From Chionoecetes opilio (lineage: Eukaryota > Arthropoda > Malacostraca > Decapoda > Majidae): a stretch of DNA of 64,000 nucleotides. The position numbers and the translations under genes are program-made. The stretch is taken from contig JACEEZ010023710.1 of assembly GCA_016584305.1 (NCBI GenBank), positions 85,402 to 149,401 on the forward strand, in the 5' to 3' direction. Shown here piece after piece: positions 12,901 through 21,900 of the stretch. The notes below the pieces were generated by a model. It saw only the letters and a list, made by a program, of their open reading frames with translations. It had not been told where the DNA came from and searched no databases. Position 1 is the first letter of the stretch, and each line of letters starts with the position of its first letter.

Positions 12901-15900
12901 GTGTTGGTGGTTGGGGAAAGGAGTGGGTGTTGGTGGTTGGGGATGGGGTGGGTGTTGTGGTTGGGGAAGTGGGTGGGTGTTGGTGGTTGGGGAAAGGGGG
13001 GGGTGTTGGTGGTTGGGGAAGTGGGTGGTGTTGGTGGTTGGGGAAGGGGGGGTGTTGGTGGTTGGGAAAGGGGTGGGTGTTGGTGGTTGGGGAAGTGGGT
13101 GGGTGTTGTGGTTGGGGAAGGGGGTGGGTGTGGTGGTTGGGGAAGGGGTGGGTGTTGGTGGTTGGGGAAGGGGGTGGGTGTTGGTGGTTGGGGAAGGGGG
13201 TGGGTGTTGGTGGTTGGGGAAAGGGTGGGGTTGGGGTTGGGGAAGTGGTGGGTGTTGGTGGTTGGGGAAGTGGGGGGGTGTTGGTGGTTGGGGAAAGGGG
13301 TGGGTGTTGGTGGTTGGGGAAGGGGGTGGGTGTTGGTGGTTGGGGAAAGGGGGGGGTGTTGGTGGTTGGGGAAGTGGGTGGGTGTTGGTGGTGGGGAAGT
13401 AAGTGGATGTTGGGGGTTTTGGGGAAGGGGGTGGGTGTTGGTGGTTGGGGAAGTGGGGTGGGTGTTGGTAGTGGGGGTAGGGGATGGGTGTTGGTGGTTG
13501 GGGAAGGGGGTGGGTGTTGGTGGTTGGGGTGGGAAGGGGGTGGGTGTTGGGTGGTTGGGGAAGGGGGTGGATGTTGGGGGTGGGGGAAGGGGATGGGTTT
13601 TTGGTGGTTGGGGAAGGGGGTGGGTGTTGGTGGTTGGGGAAGGGGATGGGTGTTGGTGGTTGGGGAAGTGGGTGGATGTTGGTGGTGGGGGAAGGGGATG
13701 GGTGTTGGTGGTTGGGGAAGGGGGTGGGTGTTGGTGGTTGGGGAAGGGGATGGGTGTTGGTGGTTGGGGAAGGGGGTGGTGTTGGTGGTTGGGGAAGGGG
13801 GTGGGTGTTGGTGGTGGGGGAAGTAAGTGGATGTTGGTGGTTGGGGAAGGGGGTGGGTGTTGTGGGTTGGGGGAAGGGGGTGGGTGTTGGTGGTTGGGGA
13901 AGGGGGTGGGTGTTGGTGGTTGGGGAAGGGGGTGGGTGTTGGTGGTTGGGGAAGGGGGTGGGTGTTGGTGGTTGGGAAGGGGTGGGTGTTGGTGGTTGGG
14001 GAAGGGGGTGGGTGTTGGTGGTTGGGGAAGGGGGTGGGTGTTGGTGGTGGGGGAAGTAAGTGGATGTTGGTGGTTGGGGAAGGGGGTGGGTGTTGGTGGT
14101 TGGGGAAGTGGGTGGGTGTTGGTGGTTGGGGAATGGGGTGGGTGTTGGTGGTTGGGGAAGGGGGTGGGTGTTGGTGGTTGGGGAAGGGGTGGGTGTTGGT
14201 GGTTGGGGAAGGGGGGTGGTGTTGGTGGTTGGGGAAGGGGGTGGGTGTTGGTGGTTGGGGAAGGGGGTGGGTGTTGGTGTTGGGGAAGGGGTGGGTGCTG
14301 GTGGTTGGGGAATGGGGTGGGTGTTGGTGGTTGGGGAAGGGGGTGGGTGTTTGGTGGTTGGGGAAGTGGGTGGGTGTTGGTGGTTGGGGAAGGGGGTGGG
14401 TGTTGGTGGTTGGGGAAGGGGTGGGTGTTGGTGGTTGGGGAAGGGGGTGGGTGTTGATGGTTGGGGAAGTGGGTGGGTGTTGGTGTTGGGGAAGGGGTGG
14501 GTGTTGGTGGTTGGGGAAGGGGGTGGGTGTTGGTGGTTGGGGAAGGGGGTGGGTGTTGGTGGTTGGGGTGCGGAAGGGGGTGGGTGTTTGTGGTTGGGTG
14601 GGTGTTGGTGGTTGGGGAAGGGGGTGGGTGTTGGTGGTTGGGGAAGGGGGTGGGTGTTGGTGGTTGGGGTGGGGAAGGGGGTTCGGTGTTTGGTGGTTGG
14701 GTGGGTGTTGGTGGTTGGGTGGGTGTTGGTGGTTGGGGAAGGGGGTGGGTGTTGGTGGTTGGGTGGGTGTTGGTGGTTGGGGAAGGGGGTGGGTGTTGGT
14801 GGTTGGGGAAGGGGTGGGTGTTGGTGGTTGGGGAAGGGGTGGGTGTTGGTGGTTGGGGAAGGGGATGGGTGTTGGAACTGGATATGTGGGTGGGAACGGG
14901 GGTGGGTGTTGGGGGATGTGGGTGGGGGAAGGCGATGGGCGTTGGAAGCGGGGATGTGGCTGGGAACAGGGATGGGTGTTGTGGGATGTGGGTGGGTGTT
15001 GGGGATGAAGTAGAGTGAATAATAGCATATTCTTGAAGGACTCCAGCATCCCCCCCTCTCTCTCACTCTCTCGGTGAACACCTTCTGTGACGTCATCAAT
15101 AATTTTTTTTGGGCCTGTTGGAGGGATGAAACATTTTTTCCCGCGCTTTTTACAAAAGTCGTGTTTTTACGGATATAAGGCGTGGAAATGAATTTTTTTT
15201 TTTGTGGATTATGTGTTTTGAATGAACATTCAACATATTTATGCAAAAAAAAAAAATGGGTCTGGATGATTACTTTAAGAAAGTGGTGATGAAAGAAGTC
15301 TCGCCTTTGCTCTTGTCCATGCATTTTTCTCTTGAATTATAATGATCCATCTGTCCCAGTCTTCTATTTACCCCCTCAAGTATTCAAACACTGTCCTGTG
15401 TGTTATGGCAGTCCTCCCCTCACACCCATACCATCCACTTTACAGGCTGTTTATAAATCCTCATTGTAATTTTCTTTTCTTACATTCTCCCTTAGTGACC
15501 AAACCACCTCAGCGGCTGCGTATGACATCTCCACCACTCTTCCATTCTACCAATCACCCATACCAAACCTTCCAAATATAGTTTCATTGGTTTTACTTTG
15601 CATACTGTTTTTGACTCATTCATCATTGCATATAAAAAGCTAATGTGAAAATACTTGAAATGTATTGTATTTCTTTATCAATCGCAGGTAATTATACTTA
15701 ACCTGCTTGTAGCATGGAAGAAATGAATAACTTGAAAGAGAGCATCAGGCAAGGACAGAGGGACAGGCAGAAACTGTCATCTAGCTTCTTTTAATAGAGT
15801 TGAAATCATAGATTGTATGTGAGGTAGCGACATCATACACAGAACATTTATAAGTAAACCAGGTATGTAGTTCTGATGTTCATTTACCTGAAGAATCTTT

Positions 15901-18900
15901 GTTTTGTGTGTTCCCAGACAAGGTGCAGTGGGCTCAGGTGCCGAGTGTGGGCATCATGCCGCTAGGGACAGGCAATGACCTGGCCCGCTGCCTCAGGTGG
16001 GGAGGAGGATATGAAGGGGAAAGTCTTCACAAAATCTTAAAGGTAAAATGTCTCAAAGTCTGTATGTATACTTTAGTTTCTGATGTAATTTGTCTAAGAT
16101 TATATTTATAGTGTTTTTGTCACTGACATCTGTAAAATCAATTTTCTTTTCAGAAAATAGAGAAATCCACAGCTGTGATGATGGACCGTTGGCACATTGA
16201 GGTTTCCGAACAGACGGGGACACTGGAAGGTGATGAGGGTGGGGACAAGATACCATACAACATTATTAACAATTACTTTAGCATAGGTGTGGTAAGTATT
16301 ACTACAATGCTGTGCTATATAACATAAGCTTATTGACCCCATGATAAAGTAGACATTAGGAAGAAGACTTCTTGCCCACCACACTTACACTGTTACTAGC
16401 CACATGCTATAAGACACAAAAGAAAGTTTGAGTTGTGAAACTCAATTTTTTCGCCTCAATATAAGATTGCAGAGCCTTAATGTATATAATTTGTGCCTGC
16501 TTATAACTTGGTAAAGTTAGAAAGACATATTTTGCATTCATAATATTTGAGCCATCCCTTGGTACCCTTCTCAGCTGATGAGACTTCATGCTTGCCTTCA
16601 GTGTGTCACTCTGGGTTGTGGTCTTCTGACAAAATATATTTCAGACTTCCTTAACCAATGCTTCCTCCGGCATAGCAGGCAACTAAAAACTGCACCAGTC
16701 CACACACGCCATTGAATCTCACCTCTGATCCTGATTGTGAACAGTTACTAATGTAAGCTAACAACAGTTTGTTTGATAATAACACATCGCATCACTAGGC
16801 AATTGCTTTCTTTTACAGGATGCTGCTATTGGAGTCAAGTTTCATTTAGAACGTGAAAGAAATCCAGAGAAATTTAACAGCCGGATGAAGAACAAGCTTT
16901 GGTATTTTGAGTATGCTACCTCAGAGACATTTGCTGCTTCATGCAAAAATCTTCATGAAGATATAGATATTATGGTGAGTTACTCTTCATCTCTCATATA
17001 TTACATCTACTCACTTGAAAATTCCTCCTTTAACCTTCCATTTGCCAACTTCTCTCACATACTTTATCTCATCTTTAGATAACACTGTAAATGGTCGTAT
17101 GAAATGATTCTATCCCTGTAATGTATTATTTGATAAAAGCATTATTTGACATGTCACGTCTGGGGTTTGTAAAGACATCTGCATTTAAGGCATTCCAAAG
17201 TGTATACTTCTTGGCAAATAGCGTGCAACAGCATATAATGTTCTCGCTAATTTTAAAGCAAATTTTTTAATAATAATGTAGGTATGAAGACTACAGAGCG
17301 CCGAGGCTGTACTTACCTAGTTGTATTTACCTAGTTGTGATATACGGGAAGTGAGTTACACTCGTGGGGTCCCGTCTCCTTGTCTCAATTGGTCAATCTT
17401 AGCTTTAAAAACATGAATACTTTTGACATTGATGATTTCACTGTCCAGGCTATTCCACATATCAATGCACCGATAGGGAAAGTTGTACTTCTTGATGTCC
17501 TTCAAGCACCTTGTCTTCTTGAGTTTCTTCGTATGACCTCTTGTGGCTCCTATGTCCATACATACATGCCCTCTGTCATTTCTTTCCATTCCTGATATAG
17601 CTCTATTCATTGCTATCAAGTCTCCTCTTTTTCTTCTTTCTTCCAATGATGGCAACCCCAATTTCTTCCGCTTCTCCTCATAAGTCAGGTCTGACAGGCT
17701 GGGAACAATCTTTGTGGCTGCCCTCTGTGTTCTTTCTATCTTCTTTACATCCTTCCTCTTGTGCGGAGACCAAACTACCGTGGCGCACTCCAGTCTAGAG
17801 TGTATCATGGTCAACCACCCGGGCAATCGCGCACCATAAAATTAGTTTTTTTAAACTTAAATAACTCAACAAACCTAACCCAAAACTACCATAAGCCTAA
17901 CATAACCTAAACCAAGCCTTAACATAACCTAAATCTAACCTAACTAAACCTAAACATAACCTAACCTAGCAATTATTATATAAATATTTGTGTTATATTT
18001 TTGGTTTCCGCAAGTGAATAACTACTGCACAATATACTGAGCCGAAAATAATTTAGAAAAAGTCAGCTGTAAGGCCTGTGTGTGGAGCCCGCCAACTCCT
18101 GCAAAATATTAACCCATGCTTCCATTACATTTTTTTTTTTTTTTTTCTTCATCCAAGCCTTATAATGGGGTAGCCCCCATGGAGTAGCCCAAAAAAATTA
18201 TCCCCTATCTCCATTACAGATTTAAATTTATGGCTCAATGTATGGCTCAAAAATCTGACTTACAGATGATTATTATTATCATTTAGATACAATATTCATG
18301 AAGGTAAATAATGGTACTTTGTGCTTCCAAAAAACATAACTCATTTAACCCTTGCACGCACGGTGACGCGATTGCGTCAAAACGGGCCCGTGTACATCTT
18401 ACCTTTTGACGCGAATTGCGTCAAAAAACATAAAAAAATTCGCCAAAAATAAAGTATTTATCAGAATCGCGTCAAAATTTTCTGCATAAAAGATCCAAGC
18501 TAGGCCTATAAAATAAACTACCGTATTTGCCGGCGCATAAGACGCAGTTTTTCCCCTTAAAAAGGAATGCAAAGTTCACCCTGCGTCTAATGCGGCAATA
18601 TTAGCGCATGAGAGGTCGGGCAGAGAATGCAGAACAGCCGGTGGTGTATTACTAAAGGGGTCTGGAGTGATCTGTAAAGTCCACTGAGCACAAATTAGTA
18701 ACTGTGTTATCAACAGTAATGCATAATACTAAGAAAAGGTTGGAGTTTAAGAGAAAATAAGAGCTGGGGCAACAAGATAACGATTGTTGCTGCCAAGATG
18801 GCCGTGTCAGATGTAAACATCATCCCCCCCCCCGCTGCTGCTCTCCATTGTAAAATGTCTGATATCTCAGGTCTGCCGCTTCACCTGGGATACTTCACTC

Positions 18901-21900
18901 GGCGACGCCCTCCGCGCACCCACCATGGGTCATTACCGCTCAGACTCCTCCCCGCACCCATGGAAATGACAAACATCCCGCATATTAGATGTCGCCTTAA
19001 TTAACCCGTATTCGACTCGGGCCACACAAGTTGACACAACAGTTGGAAGGAGATGATAGAAGGGAGGCAAAAAATGGTGATGTTATTTTCGCTGGAATGA
19101 GTATTGTTGATAAATGGAATAGTGAAACAAAGAGTGTGTTAAAGTTTTATTTGAAGGAGTGTGAGCAGTGAGAGGGAGGTGTAGTATCTTGGGGAGTCTG
19201 GCTATACACACAAGGATGGAGAAAGGGCGTCGTGGCTTTGTTGTTTATTTGACAGCGAGTCATTGTATAACGTGATGACAAGAGGTGCGCGCCGTGTGTG
19301 TCTCTGTGTGTCCTTTTGGCTGACTAAATTACCTGGCTGATTTTTGCAGTTGTGTCGGCGAGGACAAGTCAGGTCAGCGTCAGTCACCCTCGGCCTCTAA
19401 TCCTGGTCCCAGACAGGGGGGTGGCCTAAGCCGATGCAGATGTGTATGTGCGTGTGTGTTTTAGCGCCGCTACAGTGGTAAGCAAGGTGGGATAGGAGAC
19501 AGCATAGGCCTTTGTACCACCTTGACCCCTCAATCCTCACCCCTGTACTTCTATGGATAAGGAAACTGTATGAAAGAGTGCTAGTAAAAAGGCTGCAACT
19601 GTACCTGTAGGACAAGTTTTCCACACGGTACACCAAGACCAAGACCATCACTGAACTACACCGTCTGCCTCAAGGCCGAATCACACCATAAAATCATGGT
19701 GACACGGCACCGTCTCATCACATCCGTTATAATTTCTTACATTCAAACAAATAGACGTCTTACACTAAACGGTGCGCCGCCGTCACGGCTCCAATACATC
19801 ACCGTTCTGTCACGTAACGGTTTCTGGGGAAGAATATTTTAACGTAATGAGACTGTGCCGTGCTGATATTTGTAGTTTTCTCAAGGCTTTATGTACCCAA
19901 AACAGTGTCTTTTAGAGTTCAACTCCTCTTCTTCATCCAACAGAATTCTGTTGGATGAAGAAGAGGAGTTCAGGCGTGAAATCACGGCAGCGTTCCGTCA
20001 GCCGTGCCTTGTATTCACACTATTCCTCACGGTTTCCGTCATTTTTGGCAGTTTCCTGCTCACCCTCTAAACAGACATGGTGCCTCAGAGGCAATGGTTG
20101 AAGAATTTTTCATTAATAGCACTATTGCTATTAATGCAAATTTTTCAACCATAGCCTCTGAGGCACCATGTCTGTTTAGAGGTGGCAGGAACTGCCAAAA
20201 AAGACAGAACCGTGAGGAATAGTGTGAATACAAGGCACGGCTGACGGAACGCTGCCGTGATTTCAGAGTGTGAACCAGCCTTCACCTATACATTCCTGAA
20301 GAAAACTAATCAACCCTCGCGACTGTGATAGATTCATAGGTGTAAACCAGGGCAAATATTGTCGATCCCGACAACGGTGCCCTTCAACAATTACAACAAT
20401 AACAAGGTAGAGATGGTTACCTTACAGTGTTACCTAAATATCTTCGTGATTTTTTGTCATTGGACAACCACCGATTTCGAGGCCGAAACTTAGTCCTCCT
20501 GAATTGTTTTGATGTGTTTAGAATTAATCTGACTCTCGTTTTTGTCGGAAATCAATGTTTGTTTACATGTGTTGGGGGGGGGGGGGCAACCTGCCCCTCC
20601 AGGTCCGCCCCGCAAACATTGCTACGCATTGCTACTGCCATATTATGGGAAATTTTAGTTTTTTCTCTATATCATCTGTTACTAAACCAAACCCCACCTC
20701 TAACCTAACCTAACTCTAACCTAATCTGATTTAACCTAACTTAACTTTCTGGCTGAAATAACGGTAGTTTTTCGGTACTATGTGTAACGCCATTATTATT
20801 CAATTGCGCCATGGGAAATGGGGCTCAAAATACTCAGAAGGAAGAAAGCTACACGATGATGTAGGTAAGAGTCCTAGGACTTTTGAAAGCCCAATACCAA
20901 AATAATACCAATATCTATACTGCAAATTTTCCACAGTCTAAACACATAGCAGAAAAGCAACAAAGGCATACCTACAACATTAAATCTAAGCTATATGTCA
21001 TAGGTAGATAATATTAGAATAGCAATTCGTGGGGGCATCCTGCAATATATTATGATTTATGACCGATTTTGGTTACCCTGTCATTCTCTTTACATTTTGA
21101 CGAGTATGATTTTTCATTCACATTCACTGCACAGTGAATATTGTATTTAGGTACATGCTCCTAATCATTTGCTTTCCCCTACTTTTTTTTTTTTATAACA
21201 TTTGCTAAATTTACAAAAAAAAAAAAATTCCTTCAAAACCCCAATATATTTTTTTCTCTCAAAACCTCCTTGCAAAATAGGGGTGCGTCTTATGCGGAGG
21301 TGCGTCTTATGCGCCGGCAAATACGGTAATTGTCAACTCGCTCGTGCGAATGGATTTGAAGTGATAAGGGCCCGTGTCCCTGTTCACTCTCAGCAGGCAG
21401 CGTGTTAGCCCGTCTTCTTAACCATCCGTCTTCCAACATGTGTTTCAGTTTTCCTCCATTTTCTCAAAATCTACTGGCCATATGAAAATTATAATGGTAG
21501 CGTTGGAATCATCATAAAAGTCCGCTTTTATTGGCATATAAACCATAAAAAGTCGACTCGGGAAGTATCGAGCTACGAAGTGGTGAACGTAAGTATTTCT
21601 TATTTCTCTTTACTCAATGTTTTTTGAAGTCGTTAAACTCCGCTATTTATTTGCATTTCTTTTTTTTTTTGTCTTTCATAAGGCAGAATAATCTCTTGCA
21701 AAACCAACGATATATAATAATGCCAGGAAAAAAGAATAATCGTGGTTGAAATTGATAACATAAACAAAACATTCGCCGCACAGTCAGGCCATTCTGCGGG
21801 GTAACTTAGAGAGCCCCAAATTGATATCGCAGTGGACGGAAAAACTTAATAAACTTTTCGTGCGTGAAAGGGTTAATGACTGTTCCATTCATGTCAGGGA

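Larger units (their letters stand above)
18521..21326 (+). mobile_element. 2.8-kb TIR element (CCGTATTTGCCGGCGCATAA), copy 1
   Basis: Near-perfect terminal inverted repeats of about 26 bp begin CCGTATTTGCCGGCGCATAA, flanked by TA (18519-18520 and 21327-21328). It is inserted within the TTAA-flanked element. I see no transposase frame. The interior contains a 50-bp palindrome (19921-19970), a large hairpin (19977-20265) and a CCTAA run near 20695. A second copy, opposite orientation, is at 56967-59594. The superfamily is not assigned. Confidence 0.8.
18349..21872 (+). mobile_element. piggyBac-like TTAA-flanked element, split by a nested insertion
   Basis: TTAA at 18345-18348 and 21873-21876 flanks ends CCCTTGCACGCACGG and CGTGCGTGAAAGGG, imperfect inverses of each other. 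TTAA duplication with CCC/GGG termini is characteristic of the piggyBac superfamily. Removing the nested TIR element leaves about 716 bp, so it is non-autonomous. It lies in DGK intron 10. Confidence 0.75.

Noticed and set aside
12388..15324. Long frames on both strands (up to 970 codons, Gly/Trp- or Pro/His-rich)
   Set aside because: Translations of the 26-bp G-rich minisatellite. No start context, splice logic or family similarity.
17866..17970. A telomere or chromosome end
   Set aside because: CCTAA units are irregular and embedded in intron 10. Similar short runs occur throughout the window and inside transposons.
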